Origin: Oryzias latipes
Taxonomy: Eukaryota > Chordata > Actinopteri > Beloniformes > Adrianichthyidae
NCBI RefSeq assembly: GCF_002234675.1
Contig: NC_019859.2
Span: 12,973,483-13,037,482 of the forward strand
Length of the DNA: 64,000 nucleotides
Direction of reading: 5' to 3'
The translations under genes were made by a program, and so were the position numbers. Shown piece by piece: positions 36,801-63,773 of this stretch. The first letter of the stretch is position 1, and every line of letters begins with the position of its first letter. The notes under the pieces were generated by a model. It did not search any database. It had not been told where the DNA came from and worked only from the letters and a program-made list of their open reading frames with translations.

Positions 36801-39800
36801 ACAATGTGAGGTTCCCGTCCAGGTTCCAGGAGGCGTGGGATCTGTGCAACTCAGCAGGAAGCAGTGCAGACTGGGCGGCGTTGGGCAGGGCTTGTTTGGT
36901 CCACATGGAGGTGGAGCTGGCCATCCGGGTCTACCGCATCAGTGGCAACAGGGACATGGTTCTGTCACTGCAGAGCATCCAGGTGAGCCCGCCTGCATTT
37001 CCCACAGTGCTTTCACCATTTATTTCTGCCCCCTAAGGATTCTCTCCTCTGTATTTGTTTAGGGTATAGAGGACAAGAACTTACTAGCAGGACACCTGGC
37101 CATGTTTCTGGAGGACTACAATGTGGCCCAAGACCTTTTTCTGTCTTCAAGTTGCCCAATCACTGCTTTGGAGGTGTGTAGTAAAATATTTAGATATTTA
37201 TTTCAGTAATAAGCTGTAATGGAGCCTTTTCGTTGTTTGGGTTTAGATGAGAAGAGAGTTGTTGCACTGGGACAGTGCACTTTTGTTGGCAAAAAGGCTT
37301 GCAGAGGACCAGATTCCGTATATATCTAAAGAGTATGCCATCCATTTGGAGTTTGTGTAAGTGAACACAACACACAACCCAAAGAATGAGAGAAAATTCA
37401 GTTTCCAGAAACTCTGTGTTCTCTTTTCAGAGGAGATTACGTAAACGCTTTGGCTCATTATGAAAAAGGCAACACTCACAGCGATAGCGTAAGTCTTTAC
37501 TCTATAAAGCAACTTCAGTTCAATCCTCTTTTCAATCTTTGCTCATTTGAACTCAAAGTAGCTGGAGGTGAGGACGACAGAATGATCCTCGGTCTTGTGT
37601 GCGATTCCAGGAGCACGATGAGACGTGCCAGGCAGGCGTGGCCAGGATGTCCATCAGGATGGGAGACGTGAGGAGAGGAGCAGCTCTGGCGGTTCAGCAT
37701 CCCAGCAGACTTCTCAAGAAGGAGTGTGGAGCCATTCTGGAAAGCATGAAGGTGAAAAAACAAACAAACTGGAAATGTACAAGAAGTCTTGAAATTTTGT
37801 GTCATTTTTCTGCCCAAACAAACAAATCTTGTAAATTAAAAGCAGATTTGATTACCTTGGTGTTTAGTAGTTGATATCAAATGATCTTTAACTGAAAACG
37901 ACAGCAGGCTGATGGCCCTACCTAATCTCAGTTTAACATTTCTGCCCTTTTGTGTTTTTTACATTTAAAAAATATCCCTCTTTCATAAAAATCTATTTTT
38001 ATTTCAGAATATAAAGGGAGAATACATGATTTTCCACAAATGAGACATTTTTTTCATTTTGTTTTTCATTTTTTTGAGGGGTTATAAAGGCCAAATATCT
38101 GAACTAATTCTGCTGTAAATGCTTTGTTCAGAGTTGTAGAAACTAACTATTTTTATAAATCTTTTTTGCCTTAATTTGTGTGGACTCTATGGCAGCAATT
38201 CTCTGAAGCCGCCCAGCTTTATGAAAAAGGCCAGTTTTATGACAAGGCTGCGTTAGTTTACATCCGCTGCAAGAACTGGTAAGTTGAACGAATGCTCACA
38301 CTCATCACACTATCACTTCACAAAGTGCGTTAATTAACCCACTTATACCATGGTCACTTACAAAAGAAGCCATCACAGTGAAATAGAACATTTAAGCTAT
38401 ATTTGACCGGAACTTATTTTTTAGGCGTGCATTACCACTGTCCATTATCACTTTTTAATCTACACTCAGCAGCCAATCAGAATCAATTATTCAGCCGGAC
38501 CATGCTTGAATAATAGTCACACGACCTGTTTTTGTTCTTTTTTTCTTTGTTCGAGTCCATGTTTTTGCTCCTCTGTTCTCAGGGCAAAAGTAGAAGAGCT
38601 GCTCCCCAACGTCTCCTCTCCCAAGATTCACCTGCAGTACGCCAAAGCCAAAGAAGCAGACGGAAAGTGAGCTTTCAGTTTTCATCTTTTACAGGCGTTT
38701 ACATTAGTTTTGACGGGAACTCTGGTGTAAAGGAGTGCTTTGTGTATCAGGTATAAGGAGGCCGCTCTGGGCTATGAAAGCGCTAAAGACTGGGACAACG
38801 TGATCCGTGTGCTACTGGACCACCTGAACAACCCAGATGACGCCGTACGCATCGTCAGGGAGACGCAGAGCATTGATGGAGCAAAGATGGTCGCCAGGTT
38901 TGTCACTACGCTCACTGCGAAAAAACAAAAATTCTTACCCCACTGGCAGATTTTTTGTAACCCTTGTGCTGTCCTAGGCACTTTAACATTGGAAGTTGGG
39001 TCATCTAGACCCACTAGACAGTGCTCTGAACCTTTTATCTTCAATGATTTGTGATCTTCACTGGTGTCCATGGATTACATGAAATCTTTCCACCTTTACC
39101 CACCTTTGTCATGGTAGGGAGAACACGTCAATGTAAGGGTGGGGTCATCTAAGATAGCACATAAGCAAAAACAATGTGCTAATGGGTTAAGAAAAATGCT
39201 CTTACCAAGAGTTATTATTTTAAGAAATAACATAATTCACTAAATCCATGTTTTTTTAAATTAGGATTACGGTATTTGCTATTGAAAAGCTTTCTTGATA
39301 AGAGTATTTTTCTTGAAAGACAGAAAATAAGACAATTTTTCTTGAAACACTTCAGATTCAATCCTTCCTGAGAAATATTTTATTAATCTGCACTCAGAAT
39401 GATTTTGCCCATTAAAGTTCAGAAAAAGGGCAAACTTTAATTATCTAAGAAGCAAAAAAATATATGGATATTTTCTTTAATGTAAACTTTTTGACACATA
39501 AAACTACTGTCGATTACTTTTTAGCTTTTTAAGCTTCAAAACGGTGCTACCGTTTTCACTCGTATTTGTGTACGTAAGGTTCTTCCTGCGCTTGAACGAC
39601 TATGGCTCGGCCATCCACTTCCTGGTTCTGTCCCAGTGCAACGAGGAGGCTTTCCATCTGGCACAGCAGCACGGGCAGATGGAGGTCTACGCTGCAATCA
39701 TCGGTCAGTCTGAGCCGCCATTTCAACCTGAAATTCACATTCTCGTCAACTAATACCCTGTGTGTTTGCACATTTTTAAAGAGTCTGGTGTTTATGACTT

Positions 39801-42800
39801 TGTCTTCTGCAGGCTCTGAGGCAACACAGGAGGACTACCAGAGCATCGCTCTCTACTTTGAGGGAGAAAAGAAACACCTGCAGGCTGGCAAGTTCTTCCA
39901 GAAGTGTGGGCAGTACAGCAGAGTAAGAGCTATTGGTTATCTACTCATTTTTGATTATTAAAAAAATATCAGTTTAATATGTTGCATCATCCGTCCTATT
40001 CTCAGGCCCTGAAGCACTTTCTGAAGTGTTCCAATACAGAGGACAACCAGGCCATCGAAATGGCTATAGAGACTGTAAGAGCTGCATGTTTAAGAGTTTA
40101 TACACAAAAACAATGTTTGCTTTTGATTAAATGAAAGTTTTCTTGTTTTCATTTCAATCAGGTGGGTCAGGCTAAAGATATGACTTTGACCAATCAGCTG
40201 ATCGATTTCCTGCTGGGAGAAAGTGATGGAATGCCAAAGGTGATCTCTCTTTTAGGGTTATCAAGGAGAAATTCTGTGTCTATTATGTGAAGTTGATATG
40301 TTGTTTTAGGAAAACCGCCTGTTTGCAACATTTTAAGCATTTAAGCAAATCGAAAACCACTTGAAACATTTTTGGAGCTGGAGGTGAAAGTTTTTTGTTA
40401 AACCCGTGCTTTTATTTTTGGAAGCGTAAATTTCCGTGTAACTAAGGGTTTAGACTTCTCTCTAAAATCTTCGTAACCAGTTTCCCTTTTCTTCCAGGAT
40501 GCAAAGTACCTTTTCCGTCTCTACATGGCTCTGCAGCAGTACAGGGAGGCTGCTCGCACCGCCATCATCATTGCCAGAGAAGAGCAGTGTGCAGGTGCCA
40601 GCACAGTCCTGTTAAAGAAAATCTACACCAGTAACTGCAATGGTGACATATTCTGCTGCGCGTTTCTGTCTTAGGCAGCTACCTTAATGCTCACAACGTG
40701 CTGTTCAGCATGTACACCGAGCTGCAAGCTCACAAGATCAAAATCCCTGCAGAAATGGCCACCAATCTGATGATCCTGCACTCCTACCTGCTGGCCAGGG
40801 TAAGGGGTATGGGTTTCTGTTCTTTTGGGGGGGGGGGGGGGGGGGCAGTTACTTACACACTTAGAAGTCTGATCCATCAAATGAAATCATTATTTTATTT
40901 TCTTCCTGTGACCCCCAAAAGGGACAAAACAGGTTTAGAAGATGAATGAATTTTATAAAACACAGACTTTCTGTAGCTTTTTGTTGGAATTCCTATTCTT
41001 TTAGTTCACCTTCAACTTATGTTGACTTTATTTCACTAGTTAAAAAAAATTTTGTACAGAAAAAAATAGATTTTGATGGAAATTTGAACAACTTTAATCA
41101 AAGCGTCTCAAATAGTAAATTCAATCAGAAACACTTGAATCAAAGGATTCAGTTGAATTGGCAGATAGGCAGTCCTATTCTATTCCTACATGGAATGAGT
41201 CATTTTTCTTTTGGGACCCAGTGTTGCTTAAAATGGAGAGACATCAGAATAAAATTTGTTTACTTGTTTATGAGGAATCAAATCAGCACAAACCAGAAAA
41301 AGAGTCAATTTCTTTGGAGCAGCTACCAAACTGTGATGATGTTCTTTTGATGTAAAAGAGTTAACCTCTCTTACTGTCGGAAATGCATAAACTAAAGCAA
41401 AAGCTTCATTAAGATCTGGTTAGACTCCATCTTTACTGGAATTAATGCAACTAACAAGATAGCAGCTGATTCTGAGCTGCAACCCCTGTGTTTTAGCTGC
41501 AGTTATAATGTGTTTTTCTACAGATCTATACAAAGAGAGGAGATCACCTGAAGGCGGCGCGCATGCTCATCCGTGTCAGCAACAACATTAGCAAGTTTCC
41601 AGCACGTAAGTCAGATAAAAAAGTCACTGACAAATCTAGAGGCTGCTGTTTAGCTGATGCTCTGGTCTGTTTGTGTAGACGTTGTTCCAATTCTAACGTC
41701 AGCGGTAATCGAATGCCAGCGTGCCGGTCTAAAGAAATCCGCCTTCAGCTTTGCTTCCATGCTGATGAGACCAGACTACAGAAACGATGTGGACCCGAAG
41801 TTCAGGAAGAAGTTTGAATCCCTGGTTCGGTGAGCAGCCGAGTGATTACGGTGTAAAAGTGTGATGTTGGTACCTCGTCCTCCATGTGATGTTCCTCACA
41901 CTTATTTACTGGCTGTCCTGCCCGTCTCATCTGCAGACATCCACAGATGTCCGAGCTGGATGAAGAAACCACTCCGTGTCCTTACTGCGGATTCCAGCTG
42001 CCAGAAAATGAGCTTCTGTGCATCGCCTGCAAGAACAACATCCCCTACTGCATCGCCACGGTACAAATGCCCCATGCCACTTGCTTTTGCTGCTTTAAGA
42101 CAGTTCTTATTAAATAAATAAATAAATTCCCTTCAGGGTCGTCATTTAATAAAAGAAGACTGGTCTACTTGTCCGCACTGTGACTTTCCTGCACTCTACT
42201 CACAGTTTATTCTGTAAGTACCACTTGAAAACAATGTTTTATTTCCTCCAGTTGTGAGTAAAAACAAAGTCGCCATGAAGGTTGTTGGTGAGTGTAACTG
42301 ATCGTCTTTCCATCTATTTATAAAAATCCCAGTGCTCTTTTAATTATACTTGTGCCGTTTTTAGCCAAAATAAAAAAATCCTACATCGTTTTGCCGGACG
42401 TAGTTTCCGCAGAGCGGCAGGGGCACATTTGAAAATTCACCTGAGTTGTGGGCGGGACGGCTGGTAGGGAGCAACCCCGCTCCTCTTCCCAATGCTGAGC
42501 TCTCTGAGTGGGGAGCTTGTGGCCTGCCCAGCATATTTTCTACATCACCAAAAGGCTTTTTTTCAAACTGCATTTTTTGTCTGCTCCTGATTCACAATGC
42601 TTTGAATATACAAGTATTCAGAAATACTACCTCAATTATTATTTTTAAATATCTCCTCCATCATCAGAAAAACGCTACAAAAGCAAGTTAAAAACAGTAA
42701 AAATAGCATTTTTATCAGAGTGGGTCTTTAACATTTTATTCAAAGCATCTGCACAAATCTTAGCTTTGATATTTTCATTTAGCATAAGCAAAACAAAAAA

Positions 42801-43037
42801 TGATGTAATCTGTCAGGAATCAGATTACCTCTGACCTGCTAAATGAGGACCATTTTTTGGAAACCCTGTTCTCCTCCTTTTAACCGCGCTCGTCTCATTT
42901 TCTGCCACGGACTGTGCTGCAGGTTCCTGGAAACAGAGACAGCCTGTCCCATGTGTTTTGAAAACCTGAGTGCGAAGGAGCTGAAGAAGATCCCGGATTG
43001 TTCCAAATACCTGCAGACCAACGAGCTGGATCCATGA
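30858..43037 (+). CDS. wdr19: WD repeat protein 19 / IFT144, 36 coding exons
   Basis: Exons: 30858-30863, 31506-31597, 31697-31762, 31874-31999, 32103-32221, 32310-32425, 32549-32629, 33069-33181, 33279-33452, 33529-33599, 33662-33834, 34621-34741, 34823-34929, 35021-35137, 35703-35858, 36110-36257, 36358-36568, 36823-36982, 37063-37173, 37247-37356, 37431-37488, 37611-37751, 38196-38278, 38583-38666, 38751-38897, 39579-39703, 39813-39922, 40006-40074, 40162-40239, 40498-40594, 40675-40799, 41524-41605, 41679-41829, 41937-42060, 42137-42213, 42923-43037. The spliced frame is 1347 codons (human 1342). Residues 1 to about 700 form the WD40 propellers ([18 protein letters not shown]), about 720-1230 TPR-like helical repeats ([28 protein letters not shown]). 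The C-terminus holds four CXXC pairs (C1257/C1260, C1271/C1274, C1296/C1299, C1318/C1321), a zinc-binding tail. The product is a core subunit of the IFT-A complex for retrograde ciliary transport. Exon 1 encodes only Met-Lys. Confidence 0.97.
34340..34395. repeat. TA-rich simple repeat
   Basis: Imperfect (TA)n and TTTATA tract in wdr19 intron 11, about 230 bp before exon 12. Confidence 0.85.
35206..35642 (+). mobile_element. 'AAAGACCCACT' TIR repeat family, copy 6
   Basis: CTTAAACACCCACTCCGATCA at the left and ACCGGAGTGGATCTTCAGTCA at the right, with the shared TTTTCTAGGACATAGTTTCTGC block. It lies in wdr19 intron 14, ending about 60 bp before exon 15. Confidence 0.75.
38961..39161 (-). mobile_element. 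TTAA-target MITE, copy 3 (right end damaged)
   Basis: Starts CCCTTGTGCTGTCCTAGGCA after GTAA. It aligns with copy 2 along its length but its right end reads GATAGCACATAAG instead of GATAGCACAAGGG. It lies in wdr19 intron 25. Confidence 0.85.
40827..40845. repeat. Poly-G run (19 bases)
   Basis: A 19-base G homopolymer in wdr19 intron 31, 28 bp past the exon 31 donor. Its length may be unreliable in assemblies. Confidence 0.9.
41119..41355 (+). other. Protein-like open frame in wdr19 intron 31, possible C2-domain fragment
   Basis: The frame runs 78 codons from after a TAA (41116) to a TAA (41353-41355). Its composition is more protein-like than typical intron frames (acidic/Gln/Lys-rich). It contains [10 protein letters not shown] and [11 protein letters not shown], which resemble adjacent strands of a C2 domain (the N-P-x-W-N-E-x-F motif). 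No start codon in good context and no clear flanking exon signals were identified. It may be a retrocopy or gene-fragment remnant, or chance. Confidence 0.3.
42319..42731 (+). mobile_element. 'AAAGACCCACT' TIR repeat family, copy 7
   Basis: A degenerate left end (ATAAAAATCCCAGTGCTC) and a good right end (TCAGAGTGGGTCTTTAAC), with the GACGTAGTTTCCGCAGAGCGGCAG block shared with copies 1 and 6. It fills most of wdr19 intron 35. Confidence 0.75.
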
Positions 43038-43108
43038 CAAGACAGGATCAGTGCGTCTCAGCTGTAGGACTTCTCAAATGCTATATTTTATACATGTACT
43101 CAAATTGT

Positions 43109-43199
43109 AATAAATCGCATTTCAAAATTTCACAGCTGCCCCTCTTTATTTCAAATAGGAATGGTCCATTGTTCTGTAAAACTATTTTGAAGCAATAAA
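43109..43199 (+). promoter_or_regulatory. wdr19 polyadenylation signals
   Basis: Two AATAAA hexamers, at 43109-43114 and 43194-43199, 72 and 157 bases after the wdr19 stop. Either would give a short 3' UTR. Confidence 0.7.
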
Positions 43200-43537
43200 A
43201 ACACAAACCATCATTAATGTGCAGAAAGTTATTCTTACAAAAAAATTTTAATTTACAGGTAACTGTTGCTTCTACAAAGGTCAGACATGTTTGGAGTGAA
43301 AGTGAACAGTCTTCATTATTTACATGCAGACAGCAGGAATGCAAACGGAACGACAGCAGAAAGGCTCCTGATAGGACAGATAACTGCAGCTGCGCAGACA
43401 TGATGATGAGCGGATCGCCTACTTATTATAGAGACGTCTCAGGTTTAAAATTAAAAAAAAGAAATGGTGAAAAATGCTTCTGAAGTCATTGTTCTGAATA
43501 GCTGCTGAGTTTAGGGTCAGTTTTGTTCTTTGTGGTT

Positions 43538-43543
43538 TTTATT
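43538..43543 (-). promoter_or_regulatory. rfc1 polyadenylation signal
   Basis: AATAAA on the minus strand (TTTATT on +), 64 bases past the rfc1 stop. The predicted rfc1 mRNA end lies about 300 bp from the predicted wdr19 end, so the genes converge tightly without evident overlap. Confidence 0.65.
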
Positions 43544-43606
43544 AAAGGTGCAGAGGAACAATTGTCCATGAAGGAGGATCAGAGGAGTTCACTCTCCTAC
43601 AAAGGG

Positions 43607-52896
<9,290 letters not shown>

Positions 52897-52954
52897 ATTC
52901 CACAAGGAAACCTCACAGTTTGTTATCAGCAAAATAATAAAAACTCCCAACTAC

Positions 52955-52964
52955 TTGGCGCCAA
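52955..52964. promoter_or_regulatory. Palindromic E2F/NF1-like site upstream of rfc1
   Basis: TTGGCGCCAA, a perfect palindrome 59 bp upstream of the rfc1 ATG. It resembles E2F sites (TTSGCGC), which would suit an S-phase gene, but also the NF1 half-site pair. It sits next to a CpG-containing block (52985-53025, repeated TGACGCA/TGCGTCA). Confidence 0.4.
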
Positions 52965-53059
52965 GTCTGCAGTCGCTAGGAGATGACGCACCGGATGCTG
53001 GCTGCGTCACTGCGTCATCCAACCAGCGTCTTGAGAAATTCATCACACATACATTTAAA

Positions 53060-54215
53060 ATCATTTTAGACAAAACTTCTCATTTGAATATAAACGTCTT
53101 TCTGCCGCTAAAAAGATAATTTAAGTGGTTTTCTAGCTACATCTTAGTTGATAAATGATCTGCACCAAGTTAACTTTAAAGATTTATTTAAAAAAAGTAA
53201 AAATGCTTTTGACATTTTCATGTGTAGTAAAGCTTGTTTTCCCTTTCTTTTAAAGTGCCTCATAAACAGTTTCTCACTTTTATTTTCAGTCCAGTCAATA
53301 CAAATCTCTCCTCACAAATAAGCCTGCGTATACTTTCTATTGTGTATTTATAATTCAGCTTTACACTAGAATAAATATAAAGTTTGAAAACGGTACAATA
53401 GAAAAATTATGTCCAGAATATTAGGAGGCAAGATAAACAATTCATTGACATGGCTGGCCTCTAAATTGAAGACATTTTTAGCTGTTTACAGAGGATTGTC
53501 AGATAATTTTTTTTTTTTGAAAGATAAAGGCCAATTTGAACACTTTTACAAAAAACATTCAACAATTCCTTCAGTATGTGTGACTAATTTTATACCTCTG
53601 ACCAAACTTTACCACATTTTAGTTCAGATCACAACTGTTGTCTTTAATAAAGCTTTCATTAGATGTCGGCAACAAACGGAGCTCAGCTACTTTCAGATAA
53701 ACAGCCTTAAATTAGGACTAAAATGGGCAGATGATGGAACTGCTCCACTTTGCTTCAGTGGATGACAGTCGAGATCACAAAACAGAAAGCTGGACAATTT
53801 ATTTTAACCATAAAATGTATTTGTCACATTTCCGTCTGTCCAACATTTACAAAGACAACTCCATCTTATAACCAAAGGTTAATGTAAAATAAGACAGAAA
53901 ATGTTTAAAATGACTTGATCCATGTAAATGATGCATGACGGAAACCAGTTTTCCCCCAAAGTTTTTGTGAAAATCATTCAATTTAAAGCTGTCCTTATAT
54001 TTTGATAAATAATCCCTCACCTGCTTCTTTTATACTGTCACACTGATGAGTTTCTCAATACTCTCATTTTATGTCTTTAGGAACTTTGGATCAAAGCCGA
54101 GTCCAGTTTTCTGCTAAAACCTTCTTGATGACTTAAACCTTAAATGCACAGCTTTCTCTAATCAAGCAAAGAACAATTACACAGACAACAAGAGATCAAT
54201 CGAGCTGGAAAAAGG
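53060..54215. other. Intergenic region between rfc1 5' end and rpl9 3' end
   Basis: About 1.15 kb of AT-rich sequence. KLB lies in this position in human, but no glycosidase-like exon is seen. One 118-codon open frame (53409-53765, +) has no start context or family motif. Confidence 0.65.
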
Positions 54216-54219
54216 TTAT

Positions 54220-54252
54220 TTTATTGGTCATAGCAGAATCTGAACATTTATT
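54220..54252 (-). promoter_or_regulatory. rpl9 polyadenylation signals (distal exon)
   Basis: AATAAA on the minus strand at 54220-54225 and again at 54247-54252. The second overlaps the TAA stop of the distal terminal exon (54248-54250). A very short 3' UTR is typical of ribosomal protein genes. Confidence 0.7.
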
Positions 54253-54357
54253 CACTGGCTGACTCCACCACAGTGGTCCTTTCGCTCACATAGATGCCGT
54301 CCAAGAACTTCCTGATGTCCTTCTTCCTCACTGTGGTGGCCTGCTGGATCAAAGCCG
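54248..54357 (-). CDS. rpl9: rpl9 alternative terminal exon B (distal)
   Basis: Acceptor TTGCAG preceded by a pyrimidine tract; starts in the same phase as exon A and encodes the uL6 C-terminal helix region followed by a different tail ([12 protein letters not shown], then TAA). Joined to the upstream exons it gives 193 residues. Against exon A, a hand comparison of the first 32 codons shows 16 synonymous and 4 amino-acid-changing differences (K/R, N/K, K/R, G/T), a pattern expected from purifying selection on both copies rather than from a decaying duplicate. Polyadenylation signals follow at once. Mutually exclusive use with A is inferred, since each carries its own stop. Confidence 0.85.
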
Positions 54358-54637
54358 CTGCAAAGAGAGAAACAACAAGCGGAGAGCAGAGCGTGAGAAC
54401 GGGAGCTGTGAGCGGCATGCAGGCCGTGTCTGTGTGGGAGTAACTTCCAGTACCCTGGTGTGTTAGACAATTATCAGTAAAGTGGTTGGTTAGTCACAGG
54501 GAAAAAAAAGACAGAAATAAAAGTAAAAAGCAAGAATAATTAAAGAAATAAATAAAAAAGCAGGAATAGTATCCAGAGAAGTAATAAGCATGCAGTCAGA
54601 CGGCGATGTCTAACCTCTACAAGTGCAGATGTAACTT

Positions 54638-58082
<3,445 letters not shown>

Positions 58083-58604
58083 TCTGACGAAAACCAAAAA
58101 TAGTTTCAATGATTAGCTTTAAAGTAAAGGCTGGTGGTTTCTATTCAAATGTTTGTCTGAACTAGTGTGTACTGTTGGTACAGTACAACTCAGCTGTGCT
58201 TAGGTCAATCAATGTAGCCGCACTACGTTGACATATGCTAGCTATAATAAAGCTAACGGGCTACAGTACAGGGACATAAACGACTTTTAAATGGAAACTC
58301 CGGTGTAAGTATTTTCTCATGCCCAGAAACTTGGTGACCCGCATGCGCTAAATAGTCAAACACTACTGTGTCCACCGTTGTTTAGCCGTTAGTACCAATT
58401 CGGGGCTAGGCCTTAGAGTCAGTCTGCTAAAAAAAAGATGTGTGCATATCTTTCTTTACGCTTGCAATGGAGTGAAAATTCCTGTGATATTATGAAAATC
58501 AGTATTTTAAGCGACTTTATACTTAAAAAATTTTCGAAACCAACTTTTAATCAACGAAGATGAAGTTAGATTACACTCTGGCGACAAATTCTAGACATCC
58601 TCAC

Positions 58605-58629
58605 CTCGCCGGTAGCAGAGGAAAGGAAG
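58605..58629 (-). promoter_or_regulatory. rpl9 non-coding exon 1 with 5'TOP-like start
   Basis: On the minus strand CTTCCTTTCCTCTGCT is followed by ACCGGCGAG and a GTGAGG donor at 58604-58603. A pyrimidine-rich start plus a short leader exon is the standard layout of ribosomal protein genes and predicts TOP-type translational control by mTOR signalling. The exact start base is unknown. Confidence 0.7.
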
Positions 58630-59065
58630 CCGGATGGACGTCACGACGTAATTGTAGCGCACGCACGTCCCCAGACATTACGTATCGATCAACAGATTGA
58701 TCAAAATAGAATTTTACATCCATATGAAGGCCAAACGAAAACAACGTGGTTTAGATTGTAAAATATGGTTACATTTGACGTTTGTATTAAGTCATCGCTT
58801 TATATTATTTTATTTAGATACGCTCAGACAATCTAAAATTATAGAACGCAATCTCATATTTACATTTTGATATAAAAAATAACCACTAGCAAAAGCTAAA
58901 ATTTCATTTAATAAAAATAATTGAACTTGAAGTCAATATTCTCAATGTGTGCCGGAAAAACTTAGTTTTCCGAGTGAAACCAATCACGCGAATGCAGCAC
59001 CAGACATGGTAGTCGATTACCGATCTGTGTTGCTTACGACAGTTGTATGCTAGCTAAACAAAGTC
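58630..59065. promoter_or_regulatory. Divergent promoter region between rpl9 and lias
   Basis: About 430 bp separates the rpl9 TOP start and the lias ATG. Near rpl9 lies GACGTCAC (58638-58645), a near-consensus CRE. Near lias lies ACCAATCA (58978-58985), a CCAAT box 80 bp before the ATG. The same divergent pair exists in human. Site function is inferred. Confidence 0.55.
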
Positions 59066-62747
<3,682 letters not shown>

Positions 62748-62848
62748 GGAGAAGCGGCGCTGGAATCTCACCGTTTGAAGAACAAAAGCTTCTTCCATCT
62801 CAGATTCCCCTGAGTGTCACAGAAAAACTGGTTTTTATCCGGTCAGAA

Positions 62849-62854
62849 AATAAA
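62849..62854 (+). promoter_or_regulatory. lias polyadenylation signal
   Basis: AATAAA 102 bases past the lias stop codon. Confidence 0.75.
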
Positions 62855-63244
62855 AGCTTGTGAATCAGTTTGAACATCAAGACAGAATCCAGTTCTTCAG
62901 AGAGACACAATGGCTGCAGTTTTCTCCTCACTTTATTCTGTTGACACTAAGCTGTCATGTTTTCCAAAGGAAACATCTGCTTCATAGTCTTTTCATAATT
63001 TAATTAAATCTATTGGTTAAAGATGGGCAATACAATTGACTTTCTCACATAAACACACTTGGAAATAGTAGTTAAGTCTGTATTATGCTGGTATTTATTC
63101 TAGATGTGATGTTTGTTTTGGCTTTATTAAAAACAAAGTGTAAAATCATTAAATCGTATGAGCAAACCTTTGTGCTGTGATCAATTTCTAAAAAAAACAA
63201 AAACGCCCAGAAAAGTAGTATATATTGGTGCAGAAAATAATTAA

Positions 63245-63644
63245 CCCTTGTGCTTTCCTAGGCACTTTAACCCTTGTGCTATCTTAGGTGACCCCACCCT
63301 TACTTGGACGTGTTATTCCTACCACGATAAAGGTGGAAAGATTTCATGTAATCCATGGACACCAGTGAAGATCACAAATCATTGAAGAAAAAAGGTTCAG
63401 CGCACTGTCTAGTGGGTCTAGATGACCCCACTCCCAATGGTAAAGTGCCTAGGATAGACAAATTAACATTGGGAATGGGTCATCTAGACCCACTAGACAG
63501 TGCTCTGAACCTTTTTTCTTCAATGATTTGTGATCTTCACTGGTGTCCATGGATTACATGAAATCTTTCCACCTTTATCCACCTTTGTCATGGTAGGGAG
63601 AACACGTCAATGTAAGGGCGGGGTCATCTAAAATAGCACAAGGG
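63245..63644 (-). mobile_element. TTAA-target MITE, copy 4 (outer element, split by a nested copy)
   Basis: Flanked on both sides by TTAA (63241-63244, 63645-63648). The left piece CCCTTGTGCTTTCCTAGGCAC runs to the internal TTAA at 63267-63270, then resumes at 63463 with TTAACATTGGGAATGGG, as in the uninterrupted copy at 26074. The right end is ATAGCACAAGGG. Without the insert it is about 205 bp. Confidence 0.88.
63271..63462 (+). mobile_element. TTAA-target MITE, copy 5 (inner, nested in copy 4)
   Basis: Starts CCCTTGTGCTATCTTAGGTG directly after TTAA (63267-63270) and ends GGATAGACAAA directly before TTAA (63463-63466). The expected right end GGATAGCACAAGGG has lost a few bases. It is inserted into an internal TTAA of the outer copy, opposite in orientation, with the target duplicated on both sides. 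Confidence 0.85.
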
Positions 63645-63773
63645 TTAACAGAAGTAATCTCTGTAATAACTACAAACAGCAGCTGGGATTTTGTCCTGTT
63701 CCCCAGTGCAGACTGACCTTTGGAGATCTGCAGGATTTAAATCCAGTGTGTTCTTATAGAAATCTTTCCTATG

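Noticed and set aside
42839-43040. Minus-strand frames over the wdr19 last exon
   Set aside because: Shadows of the Cys-rich wdr19 C-terminus on the + strand.
53409-53765. 118-codon + strand frame between rfc1 and rpl9
   Set aside because: AT-driven composition, no start context, no domain, and no resemblance to KLB, which occupies this position in human.
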